This document shows positions 1 to 5,429 of a stretch of DNA of 8,296 nucleotides, piece after piece. The stretch comes from Sutterellaceae bacterium (GTDB taxonomy: Bacteria > Pseudomonadota > Gammaproteobacteria > Burkholderiales > Burkholderiaceae_F): positions 1 through 8,296 of the forward strand of contig JAUNOJ010000068.1 in assembly GCA_030531135.1 (NCBI GenBank), in the 5' to 3' direction. Both the position numbers and the translations under genes were made by a program. The notes under the pieces are model-generated. The model made no database searches. It saw nothing but the letters and a program-made list of their open reading frames with translations, and was not told where the DNA came from. Numbering within the stretch: the first letter of the stretch is position 1; each line of letters begins with the position of its first letter.

Positions 1-33
1 TATTATCCCAAATAAAACGGACTATTATCCCAA
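1..33 (+). repeat. Iteron-like direct repeat, two copies at 22-bp spacing
   Basis: TATTATCCCAA occurs at 1-11 and again at 23-33, an exact 11-base match with a 22-bp period. Plasmid iterons are typically about 17-22 bp long, bound by Rep proteins on one helix face. The first copy begins at the first base of the window, so more copies may lie to the left. A shortened look-alike, TATTCCCAA, lies at 322-330 just before the first rep gene; it could be a weak operator, but this is speculative. Confidence 0.55.
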
Positions 34-80
34 GGATTTTTACAATTTCCGTCAACGGTTAATAACTTCTGTTGATAAGC

Positions 81-89
81 TGTGGATAT
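81..89 (-). promoter_or_regulatory. Probable DnaA box
   Basis: The + strand reads TGTGGATAT, which is ATATCCACA on the - strand, one mismatch from the consensus TTATCCACA. It lies 48 bases from the iteron-like repeats in AT-rich DNA, the usual arrangement in iteron origins where host DnaA assists Rep. A single site with one mismatch can arise by chance, so context carries the call. Confidence 0.45.
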
Positions 90-345
90 CCTTGTTGAAA
101 TCCATAGTTTTCCTTGGTTTTCAATCTTGAATATCACTGCCTAAATTTTCATCATCTCACATTTTCCGTCGATTTGACGCAACAAAAGAGCGCACCGCCC
201 TTGTGAAACCCGCACTTGCCTTGATTGTCAGGGCTTTTGAGCAAATTTGCATCGTAGAACGCAAAACTTGCCATCTGCGCGTTCGGAGCCTCTTTTTCAT
301 CACCCTAGACTGCTTGACATCTATTCCCAAACTATGGAGTGACCG

Positions 346-909
346 ATGTCAGATCAAAACCAAACCGACTGGTCTCAAAAATGCTTTTCAGACGATTTGG
401 CCGTTGTCGTTGAAGCCATCACCAACGGCAAACTGCGCATTGACCCCGAAAGCCCCAACGCGGCCAACCGCATCTTGGAGTTTCTTCATGCGCACTATGG
501 CGAGAAAATTCTCTCGACCGAAGGCTGCGAGCAGGAAAGCTACACCCGTAAACAGCAAGAAGTCGGCAAGCTACTCAAGAGTCGGGGAACGTTCGATTGT
601 TCCGAACCTCCTGCGGATTTTGACGATGACCCCGAGGACTTTGAAGATGATCCGGATTACGATGACGCAGTTGCCTCGGCGCCGAGTCATCTGATTGCCA
701 ACGTCTGTCCTTATTGGCAGACGGAAAAGGATAACTTCGTGCTCTTATTTTCGACACCTAAGTGCCTCGGCTACTTCGAAGGCGACACGCTCAATGAGTT
801 CGACCTTCAGGTATTGCGCTGTTTGATCAACTTGCTGCAAAGCAAAAAGACTTTTTCGGCTTTTTCTCTGTGGGCAGAACCGCATTTCAATTCTGCTTAC
901 AGGAAATGA
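346..909 (+). CDS. TrfA-like replication initiator, N-terminal part (rep A, frameshifted)
   Basis: The ATG at 346 has GGAG six bases upstream. The 187-residue product starts with a poorly conserved region, has a very acidic stretch at residues 89-107 (runs of Asp and Glu), then the block beginning EFDLQV at 151-156. The same six residues occur in the TrfA-like protein at 6540-7280 (its residues 56-61), where they open the first winged-helix domain. In TrfA of IncP plasmids the equivalent region reads roughly as a TG motif followed by a DLDVW-type helix. This frame stops at 907-909 in the middle of that domain. The rest of the domain continues in the next frame from 906, so the two ORFs are best read as one broken or recoded gene of 361 residues. 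A role in binding the upstream repeats is inferred. Confidence 0.7.
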   Translation: MSDQNQTDWSQKCFSDDLAVVVEAITNGKLRIDPESPNAANRILEFLHAHYGEKILSTEGCEQESYTRKQQEVGKLLKSRGTFDCSEPPADFDDDPEDFEDDPDYDDAVASAPSHLIANVCPYWQTEKDNFVLLFSTPKCLGYFEGDTLNEFDLQVLRCLINLLQSKKTFSAFSLWAEPHFNSAYRK

Positions 910-1430
910 TCGGCTACGGGTTTGTGGATGGTCTGGTGATTGAAGAAAGCCTCAATCGTCTGTCCAATGCTTGCATCACTTTTGGCCCGCCTGAAGATTA
1001 TCAGTCCATTATCGGCTCGACTCACCTCTTCAAAGTAGTCGGTATCAGTTGCGATACGGCCTCAATCGTTTGCCAATTTTCACCGCTTCTGGAAATGAAG
1101 CCATTGCAATCGAGCGAAGGTTATGCTCTGGAATTGGGTGACATTTTCCTTCGCCTGATTGACGGGGTTTCCGGTACTTTGGTTCTGAACACCTTGCTGG
1201 CGTTTGCCAGCGGTCACAAGGAAGGTTGTGCCGTGCGGCTCGACTTCAACTTGAATCACACGCACTTGGACATATACGAATTGAAGGCATACGTCGAAAA
1301 GACCTTGAAGCATTTGCTCATTGACGCAGAAATCCAATCCTATGAATGGCTTGAGGAACCCGCCGAAGGCGTCTTGTCGCTTTCGGTCGTTAAAAGCCCC
1401 TCGATCATTGACTCGAACCTCTTAGACTAA
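906..1430 (+). CDS. TrfA-like replication initiator, C-terminal part (rep A, second frame)
   Basis: This frame is open from 798. The ATG at 906 overlaps the upstream stop in an ATGA junction, with AGGA at 901-904 only one base before it; a GTG at 870 is an alternative start. The early residues contain SLNRLSN, which lines up with SLARIGN of the protein at 6540-7280. From the shared EFDLQV to the phenylalanine that ends the block there are exactly 63 residues in both proteins, without a gap. The C-terminus has a second winged-helix-like pattern: helix (YELKAYVEKTLKHLL), then YEW and a strand-rich tail, also seen in the Rep-like proteins at 2606 and 5401. Either a one-base deletion, a -1 frameshift, or coupled reinitiation would link it to the upstream part. 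Probably a DNA-binding initiator fragment. Confidence 0.65.
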   Translation: MIGYGFVDGLVIEESLNRLSNACITFGPPEDYQSIIGSTHLFKVVGISCDTASIVCQFSPLLEMKPLQSSEGYALELGDIFLRLIDGVSGTLVLNTLLAFASGHKEGCAVRLDFNLNHTHLDIYELKAYVEKTLKHLLIDAEIQSYEWLEEPAEGVLSLSVVKSPSIIDSNLLD

Positions 1431-1439
1431 GGAACCGAT

Positions 1440-1733
1440 ATGACTGAAAAACACGCCCAGAAACTTTCCATCATCCTCAAAAGCGGCCACGTCGTCAACA
1501 TTGTGACCGAAGTCCCCGATCCCGCCATCGTTGACCCGCAGATCGAAGCCTTCATCAAGCTTTTGGGTTCACCCAAGGTCAAAGACAAGAACTTCATGTT
1601 TCAGGGGGATCGCATTTTTGTGATTCGCTTAAGCGAAGTGGCCGCAGCCGATGTCATGCGTGTCACGCTTGAAAAAGTCGCTGAAGAACCCGCGAACAAA
1701 AAGCCTGCCAAGGCGTCCAAGACGGTTCACTAA
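1440..1733 (+). CDS. Small hypothetical protein
   Basis: I do not recognise this 97-residue protein. It starts at an ATG with AAGGA at 1429-1433 and begins nine bases after the rep A stop, so it is very likely cotranscribed with it. The N-terminal half alternates hydrophobic and polar residues (LSIILKSGHVVNIVTE at about 9-24), which suggests a small beta sheet. The centre has another strand pair (FMFQGDRIFVIRL, 52-64), followed by a short helix and a lysine- and alanine-rich tail (about 81-97) that looks disordered and basic. No signal peptide or membrane segment is visible. Its place behind a rep gene suggests an accessory plasmid function, but no function can be assigned. Confidence 0.75.
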   Translation: MTEKHAQKLSIILKSGHVVNIVTEVPDPAIVDPQIEAFIKLLGSPKVKDKNFMFQGDRIFVIRLSEVAAADVMRVTLEKVAEEPANKKPAKASKTVH

Positions 1734-1755
1734 GCCTTAACAATACTTGCCTTTT

Positions 1756-1806
1756 CGCCTCGACCCACGCAGTCCTTAACTTTCCCGTCACGCGTCGGTC
1801 GGGGCG
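1756..1806 (+). promoter_or_regulatory. Long stem-loop before the nuclease gene
   Basis: CGCCTCGACC (1756-1765) pairs with GGTCGGGGCG (1797-1806) over ten positions with one G-U pair. ACGC (1767-1770) and GCGT (1792-1795) extend the stem after a single mismatch. It is followed by ATTCTTTTGG, a weak T tract that runs into the ribosome-binding site (GGAG, 1815-1818) of the next gene. It could be a weak intrinsic terminator after the gene at 1440, or a leader structure limiting expression of the nuclease. Confidence 0.45.
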
Positions 1807-1824
1807 ATTCTTTTGGAGTCATTC

Positions 1825-1921
1825 ATGGACATCTTTTCTCACCTGACCGAAGCGCTGGTGCGTTGCAGCGCTGGCAGTCTTTGCGGCCATCTACTTCAAG
1901 CGCAAAACCCCCAAGTTCCCT
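1825..1921 (+). other. Out-of-frame N-terminal segment and membrane anchor of the SNase gene
   Basis: The ATG at 1825 has GGAG six bases upstream (1815-1818) and looks like the true start of the nuclease gene. In its own frame it reads MDIFSHLTEALV and then loses protein-like character. One base later, the nuclease frame reads ALAVFAAIYFKRK at about 1868-1906, a typical single membrane segment followed by basic residues, and runs straight into the nuclease domain. That frame has no ATG, GTG or TTG between its stop at 1844-1846 and the GTG at 1922. One surplus base near 1857-1865 (for example one T of 1863-1864) would explain both halves. Confidence 0.6.
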
Positions 1922-2461
1922 GTGCAGTTCAAAGCGACTGTTGTCAAGGTCTACGACGGCGACGCGATTTTGGTTCAAAGAGACACGGGCCACCAGATCA
2001 AGTTGCGAATTTTGGCGATTGACGCACCCGAACGACGCCAAGCCTACGGCGGTCAAGCGCACGCCTACCTGCAAGAACGACTTTTGGGCAAAGAAGTCAT
2101 GGTCGAATCTATCGAAACGGACGCCTATCAGCGTTGGGTTTCTCGTGTCTACCTTGACGGACTCGATATCGGCCAGGAGATGATCACGGTGGGCCTGGCT
2201 TGGCCCTACTTTAAGTTTTTTGATCGCTTGACGGCTGCCGAACAAAGTATGTACCGAAAGGCCCACAAAAAGGCCAAAGCGCGGCGCCTCGGACTGTGGG
2301 CCGACGGTAAAGCGGTTGCGCCCTGGACTTGGCGCTACGAGCAACGTATTCTCAGAGCAACCGAACTTCAAGAGCAGTCTCAAGAAGAATTGCAAGACGA
2401 CGTTGAGCGAGAGCGGCAAAACGCGTCGCTTTGGAGCCGAATTAAGTCCTTTTTCTCGTAA
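1922..2461 (+). CDS. Staphylococcal-nuclease-like (SNase/thermonuclease) protein, probably membrane-anchored, frameshifted at the N-terminus
   Basis: The product is a calcium-dependent nuclease of the SNase family, cutting DNA or RNA. Counting from the GTG at 1922 (179 residues), the fold starts with VVKVYDGDAI (7-16), then LRILAIDAPE (28-37), DAYQRWVSR (67-75) and RRLGLW (121-126). Arg29, Glu37 and Arg71 match the three catalytic residues of staphylococcal nuclease (Arg35, Glu43, Arg87), and Asp14 and Asp34 match its calcium ligands, so the domain looks active. A C-terminal extension (about 140-179) is rich in Glu and Gln and probably helical. The GTG is a poor start, directly at the first strand; the gene most likely begins at 1825 and needs a one-base correction. 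If anchored, the domain probably faces the periplasm. SNase proteins are common on conjugative and IncP plasmids. Confidence 0.9.
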   Translation: MQFKATVVKVYDGDAILVQRDTGHQIKLRILAIDAPERRQAYGGQAHAYLQERLLGKEVMVESIETDAYQRWVSRVYLDGLDIGQEMITVGLAWPYFKFFDRLTAAEQSMYRKAHKKAKARRLGLWADGKAVAPWTWRYEQRILRATELQEQSQEELQDDVERERQNASLWSRIKSFFS

Positions 2462-2473
2462 CTGGCCGAAACC

Positions 2474-2505
2474 AAGCCCTCAGAGTCGCATCCGGGGGCT
2501 TTTTT
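2474..2505 (+). terminator. Rho-independent terminator after the nuclease gene
   Basis: AAGCCC (2474-2479) pairs with GGGCTT (2496-2501) and a run of six T follows from 2500. It starts 12 bases after the nuclease stop codon and ends the transcript of the first gene group. Confidence 0.75.
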
Positions 2506-2566
2506 GCGCGTCTGCATCGCACATCTTGCTCACTGAGCTGTCGGTCTCAATTCTCATTGATCGTAC

Positions 2567-2597
2567 AGTCAAAGAATCTCCAACCTTTTCTTTGACT
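2567..2597. promoter_or_regulatory. Perfect 10-bp inverted repeat directly before rep B
   Basis: AGTCAAAGAA (2567-2576) and TTCTTTGACT (2588-2597) are exact inverted copies with an 11-base spacer, ending eight bases before the ATG at 2606. The gene has no good Shine-Dalgarno site, so this element occupies the place where one would be. It could be an operator for autoregulation by a Rep dimer or an mRNA hairpin; the low GC content and the few T residues after it make a terminator less likely. Confidence 0.5.
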
Positions 2598-2605
2598 TTT
2601 CAAAA

Positions 2606-3502
2606 ATGCAAGATCCTCACCAGTTCGACAAACAATTCTTGTACCGCATCAAAGCGCAAGTGCTCTCCGACAGTCAAACGCTTGAAGCGGTGCTTAAGCA
2701 ATATCCCAACCACGAGCACAGGGACGAAATTCGCCATAAGTTGCTGCGCACCAAGACGTTTCTGCGCTCGATTGATTCGACCATCAAGTTCATGGAAAGT
2801 TTTGACGGCCAACCCGTCGATATGACCAAGGCGCCGACCATTGAAGGTCGAACTTTGGCAATGGGCGGGGACTATTCGTTGGAATACTGCGGCTTGCAGT
2901 ATTTTGAGCCTGCCATGGTTCCGTTGGTTGCCATCATTCACTTTGCAAAGAAGCATTCGGCTGAAAAACCTTTTGAGGTTTCGTTTGACGACTTCTTTGC
3001 TCAGTACGCCCCGAATCACCCGGTTCCGAAAGAACTTCAGGCCAGCGTTTTGAACGGCACGGTGAACTTCTGGAATGCAGTTTGTCTGATCTATCGCCAC
3101 GTCGGGCAAGTTGTACCGATCAAGTTCAAGCCGTTTCGCTTGAAGGTGGACGCCGAAAAACGCACATTGGAGATTTCGTACTCGGCAGTGTTTGAGCACC
3201 TGATACAGTGGCGTCACGGTATGAAGTGGTTGGCCCAAGCCTTTTTGACGCTTTCCGAATCTATCGACCCGATGCTTCTTTTGCGTTTCGTGCTCGAAGT
3301 GTTTGACGCCGAAAAGGTTGCTTTGCCCTTTAAGCGCTACGAGTACGGGAGCATGACCGAGACCATCGACGAATTGACGGCAACCTGCCAAGCCATGATT
3401 GAGCTGAAGTTCATCAATGACTTTGAGTGGAAGCAAAGCGACGATTACTGCACGCTCACGCTGATTCGCGATGCCTTTGCCGAGGGCAAGTCCGGCCAAT
3501 AG
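2606..3502 (+). CDS. Rep-like protein with tandem winged-helix pattern (rep B)
   Basis: This 298-residue protein lacks a signal peptide or membrane segment. The ATG at 2606 is the first start in the open frame (stop at 2558-2560) but lacks a clear ribosome-binding site. The N-terminal 75 residues are charged and helical. The next part has YFEPAMVPLVAII (99-111) and LIYR plus PFRL (161-164 and 176-179), spaced as IYR and FRL are in rep C. IDPMLLLRFVL (220-230) matches VDPALILRLVL of rep D at seven of eleven positions. The C-terminus (about 250-290) has the helix, then FEW and strand pattern also seen in rep A. I infer a plasmid replication initiator or a regulator derived from one. It is flanked by a terminator upstream and a lipoprotein gene downstream. 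Confidence 0.7.
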   Translation: MQDPHQFDKQFLYRIKAQVLSDSQTLEAVLKQYPNHEHRDEIRHKLLRTKTFLRSIDSTIKFMESFDGQPVDMTKAPTIEGRTLAMGGDYSLEYCGLQYFEPAMVPLVAIIHFAKKHSAEKPFEVSFDDFFAQYAPNHPVPKELQASVLNGTVNFWNAVCLIYRHVGQVVPIKFKPFRLKVDAEKRTLEISYSAVFEHLIQWRHGMKWLAQAFLTLSESIDPMLLLRFVLEVFDAEKVALPFKRYEYGSMTETIDELTATCQAMIELKFINDFEWKQSDDYCTLTLIRDAFAEGKSGQ

Positions 3503-3709
3503 GAAGTTGCCAAGGGGAAGTTGAGCTTTTTGGGGCTGCGTTTGACCGACGCGGCCCTTTTCTTCGAGCATGACGTGAGCGGTCGGTTGCAGTGCTCTTC
3601 TGCCCGAAAAAGCAAATCATGCTTTCTGGCGAAATGCCCGCCGGGCTTGCGCGACTTAAATTCCTCCTTAACGCATTTTCCAACCTTTCTTGCAAATGCC
3701 CTTTTGGAT

Positions 3710-4186
3710 ATGAAAGTTCAACACACACTCTTTGCCGCTGCCGGACTCTTGCTTCTGGCGGGTTGTACGACGCCGCCCGCTGTCGTCAACGTCGATCCCT
3801 ACATTCTCGAACATGAAAAGACGTTGGATCGCGTGCACAATCGCGACGCCTCTGCCGAGTTCTATACCGACAATCGGGGCGGCGCCGCCGTGCGCCAGGA
3901 AGCCACCCTGCACGTTTTGTACAACGAACATTACGAAGCCGATCCAGTGGCTTGGGAACAAAAGCGTCAGGCCGAATTAAAGGCTGCCATGGAAAAGGCT
4001 CAAGCACAGAAAGCCGAAGCTGATCGCAAGGCCAAAGACGATGCCCTGCGTCAAGTCAAGCTCAAGGCCGATGCTGCCGCCAAAGCCCGCGACAAGAGCA
4101 TCTACAAGGATAAGAGCATCTATAACAAAGATAAAAGCATCTACGCCACAACGTCGGCTAAGAAGGTTGAACCGACAACACCTTAA
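3710..4186 (+). CDS. Probable outer-membrane lipoprotein with DKSIY repeats
   Basis: The 158-residue product has a classical lipoprotein signal: a Lys at position 2, a hydrophobic core, and the lipobox LAGC with Cys19 as the lipidated residue. Thr at 20 instead of Asp predicts sorting to the outer membrane in Gram-negative cells. Residues 20-80 form a small unrecognised region; 82-127 is a Lys, Ala, Glu and Gln-rich stretch, probably one long helix or coiled coil; the tail holds three DKSIY repeats (128-132, 134-138, 141-145). The start at 3710 is chosen because it puts the signal peptide at the very N-terminus; GGA at 3706-3708 is too close to be a good ribosome site. The 207 bases before it hold no clear gene or promoter. 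A surface, entry-exclusion or transfer role is possible but not shown. Confidence 0.8.
   Translation: MKVQHTLFAAAGLLLLAGCTTPPAVVNVDPYILEHEKTLDRVHNRDASAEFYTDNRGGAAVRQEATLHVLYNEHYEADPVAWEQKRQAELKAAMEKAQAQKAEADRKAKDDALRQVKLKADAAAKARDKSIYKDKSIYNKDKSIYATTSAKKVEPTTP
4091..4144 (+). repeat. Three 15-base coding repeats (DKSIY)
   Basis: The units lie at 4091-4105, 4109-4123 and 4130-4144 and each encodes DKSIY. They differ only at third codon positions and the spacing between them is 3 and 6 bases, so they have begun to diverge while the peptide is kept. Confidence 0.85.
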
Positions 4187-4203
4187 GCACGACTTCTCAA
4201 GTT

Positions 4204-4268
4204 TTTGCCCCGACTCCCAAAACCGTCATCTCCTTTCAAAAAAGTTTTTGGGGTTGGGGCAAATTTTT
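4204..4268 (+). terminator. Rho-independent terminator after the lipoprotein gene
   Basis: TTTGCCCC (4204-4211) pairs with GGGGCAAA (4256-4263), and inside it CCCAAAA (4216-4222) pairs with TTTTGGG (4246-4252), separated by a small internal loop. TTTTTAT follows. It lies 17 bases after the lipoprotein stop codon. Confidence 0.8.
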
Positions 4269-4319
4269 ATCTTCACGTCCTATGTAACCCAAACTATCCC
4301 GACTTCACTTGCTCCCTTT

Positions 4320-4357
4320 GGCCGTCATTTTTCTTGGGAAGTGACGGTCTCTTTTTA
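4320..4357 (+). terminator. Second, tandem Rho-independent terminator
   Basis: An 11-pair stem forms from 4320-4330 with 4339-4349 (core CCGTCA with TGACGG, two G-U pairs), with an eight-base loop, and is followed by a T tract at 4351-4355. It lies about 50 bases after the first terminator with no gene between. It may back up the first one or end a short RNA that starts between them. Confidence 0.7.
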
Positions 4358-4544
4358 TCCTCGAATTAACGCACAAACTTCACTATGAATGCTCAACTCG
4401 AACGCATTTGACGCCTGTCAATAAAGGGCTTAATTGATTGTTTATTTAATTTTTCAAATCGTCATTTTTGTTGATTTCTTATTTAAGATTTCAAACACAT
4501 AAACCGACTTCTAACGCTTTTTAACGCATAAGGAAATTTTTATT

Positions 4545-4889
4545 ATGGGATGCTTTAGCTGGATCACTTCTGACACCAAACGCTCGATTTCGGCGAGCGG
4601 TTCTTCGCGCGGTGCACTGCCCGTTTATCTCATCACGCCCACGGACGAGGCAATTTTCGAGCCGGAATACGAAGGCTACGGAATCTTCGGCGGTCACGAC
4701 GCCATGGCGCTTTTAGCCCGCTGGAACGCACCGGACAAGTGTAACGGCGACGACAGCCACGACCGCATCGTGGGCATTCATTTGCAAGCCACCCAAATCA
4801 AGTACCCCTTGAAGTTTGCCGAGGCAGTGGCACCCTACGCCAGCTTGGAAGCGTCCGAACCCTGCCTGAACCAAGGATTCTTTTACTGA
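4545..4889 (+). CDS. Small conserved-looking mobile-element protein (MGCFSW start), function unknown
   Basis: The 114-residue protein begins MGCFSWITSDTKRSI. From memory, proteins opening with MGCFSW and a following SDT-type motif recur as unknown proteins in phages and plasmids; this was not checked. The body has an aromatic- and glycine-rich centre (EYEGYGIFGG, 41-50), a helix (DAMALLARW, 52-60) and a C-terminal part with a cysteine and NQGFFY (109-114). No signal peptide or membrane segment is visible. The ATG has AAGGA eleven bases upstream (4530-4534), a long but usable spacing. It is the first gene after the AT-rich leader and is followed after 13 bases by the next gene, so it opens the operon. 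No function can be assigned. Confidence 0.8.
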   Translation: MGCFSWITSDTKRSISASGSSRGALPVYLITPTDEAIFEPEYEGYGIFGGHDAMALLARWNAPDKCNGDDSHDRIVGIHLQATQIKYPLKFAEAVAPYASLEASEPCLNQGFFY

Positions 4890-4902
4890 CAGAGGAACAC
4901 AA

Positions 4903-5226
4903 ATGACACAGACATCACCCTCCTTGACGGACGCCGAACGCTCCATGCTGTTTTACTGCGAAACGTGTCTTGTAGATCACTCGGGACGCCTGGACAGCGA
5001 GCACATCAATTCAAAGGACATAGAAACGCTTCGGGCACTGCAAGACAAGGGACTGCTGCGTTTTGGCCGTATTAAGTTTGCCCATATCCCGAAGCCCTAT
5101 CCGAACGAATTGAACTGGGTTGAATTTGCCGACGCAACCTGGGCCTTGGTGCACAAACTTCGCCGTGAAAAGGCAGACAGAACCTTGATGCCCAGAGAAT
5201 ATCGCACCGAATACAAAGGAGGTTAG
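4903..5226 (+). CDS. Small hypothetical protein with possible winged-helix fold
   Basis: The 107-residue product has AGAGGA at 4891-4896 before its ATG. The order is a helix after SLTDAERSML (7-16), a turn, then DIETLRALQDKGLL (39-52), RFGRIKF (53-59), and WVEFADATWALVHKLRRE (72-89). A short helix followed by LRAL..KGLL and two strands is what a winged helix looks like, with the tryptophan-containing strand and final helix after it. This is a structural impression, not a family assignment. It lies between the MGCFSW protein and a small regulator-like protein, and its last codons contain the perfect ribosome-binding site of the next gene, so translation is likely coupled. Confidence 0.8.
   Translation: MTQTSPSLTDAERSMLFYCETCLVDHSGRLDSEHINSKDIETLRALQDKGLLRFGRIKFAHIPKPYPNELNWVEFADATWALVHKLRREKADRTLMPREYRTEYKGG
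5215..5222 (+). promoter_or_regulatory. Consensus ribosome-binding site that fixes the GTG start at 5229
   Basis: AAAGGAGG lies six bases before the GTG at 5229 and inside the end of the upstream gene. It is the strongest Shine-Dalgarno match seen in the window and supports the unusual start codon. Confidence 0.8.
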
Positions 5227-5228
5227 AA

Positions 5229-5429
5229 GTGACACTTAAAGGCGGCAGACGCGAAGGAGCCGGACGCCCACCCACAGGGATGATCACGCTCACCATTCGG
5301 GTTTCACGAGAGCAACGCGACGCCATCCATAAAAACGGCGGCTCACAGTTTATCCGTGACCTCATTGACCAATATCTCAAAGCTCAAAAGGAAAAAGAAA
5401 ATGACCGATCAACCGAAAATTCCAACTGA
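5229..5429 (+). CDS. Small ribbon-helix-helix-like DNA-binding protein
   Basis: The 66-residue product starts with GTG after a perfect ribosome site. The N-terminus KGGRREGAGRP (4-14) is a basic glycine-rich arm common at the start of small plasmid and phage regulators. It is followed by a single strand TLTIRVS (21-27), helix REQRDAIHK (28-36), a GG turn, and helix SQFIRDLIDQYLKAQ (39-53), the order of a CopG/Arc-type ribbon-helix-helix fold. The tail is charged. The gene overlaps the start of rep C by 29 bases in another frame, so the two are translationally coupled. I infer a dimeric repressor of this operon or a copy-number regulator; a toxin-antitoxin antitoxin is less likely because no toxin-like neighbour is seen. 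Confidence 0.75.
   Translation: MTLKGGRREGAGRPPTGMITLTIRVSREQRDAIHKNGGSQFIRDLIDQYLKAQKEKENDRSTENSN

Larger units (their letters stand above)
1..345. promoter_or_regulatory. Gene-free AT-rich region, candidate replication origin (oriV) cut by the window edge
   Basis: This 345-base stretch holds no convincing gene. It combines three things usual in iteron-type plasmid origins: a direct repeat at about two helical turns (1-11 and 23-33), a near-consensus DnaA box (81-89), and an A+T-rich stretch (about 35-175) that could be an unwinding element. It also lies directly upstream of a TrfA-like initiator gene. A GC-richer part (180-345) contains a palindrome at 241-250 and ends with a good ribosome-binding site (GGAG at 336-339) for the gene at 346. 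A TTGACA hexamer lies at 314-319 but has no -10 element at a proper distance before the start codon, so no promoter is assigned. Only two repeat copies are visible, so the origin call is an inference. Confidence 0.5.
4187..4544. promoter_or_regulatory. Intergenic region: terminators, then AT-rich leader of the second operon
   Basis: No gene is seen in these 358 bases. The first half holds two terminators. The second half has a short inverted repeat TTGAC-GCCT-GTCAA (4408-4421) and a strongly AT-rich stretch (about 4421-4500). That stretch is the best place for the promoter of the seven-gene operon, but I could not find a -35/-10 pair at proper spacing. ATTTGACGC at 4406-4414 also occurs at 172-180 in the candidate origin, so a shared regulator site is possible. 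The region ends with AAGGA (4530-4534) before the ATG at 4545. Confidence 0.5.

Noticed and set aside
314..345. TTGACA at 314-319 as a -35 promoter box for rep A
   Set aside because: No -10-like hexamer lies 16-18 bases downstream; that place is already the ribosome site.
203..694. Open frame of 163 codons on the + strand overlapping rep A
   Set aside because: The product is rich in Ser, Thr, Arg and Lys without domain pattern, and the frame at 346 has the better start and homology to rep D.
1563..1576. Inverted repeat TTGGGT-TC-ACCCAA inside the gene at 1440
   Set aside because: It lies within a coding region and the two-base loop is too small for a hairpin; there is no T tract after it.
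2600..3571. Long open frame of 323 codons on the - strand opposite rep B
   Set aside because: It is codon-registered with rep B and its protein lacks domain-like patterns; the + strand protein has matches to the other Rep-like proteins.
3636..3646. GC-rich inverted repeat GCCCG-C-CGGGC before the lipoprotein gene
   Set aside because: The arms are short, no T tract follows and there is no adjacent promoter; not enough for a terminator or operator call.
4041..4388. Open frame of 115 codons running through both terminators
   Set aside because: It overlaps the lipoprotein gene and crosses two terminator hairpins; the sequence is low-complexity and has no supported start.
4190..4512. Three CGACTTC copies in the intergenic region (4190, 4300, 4505)
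   Set aside because: The same heptamer also occurs in several coding parts of the window, and the spacing is irregular.
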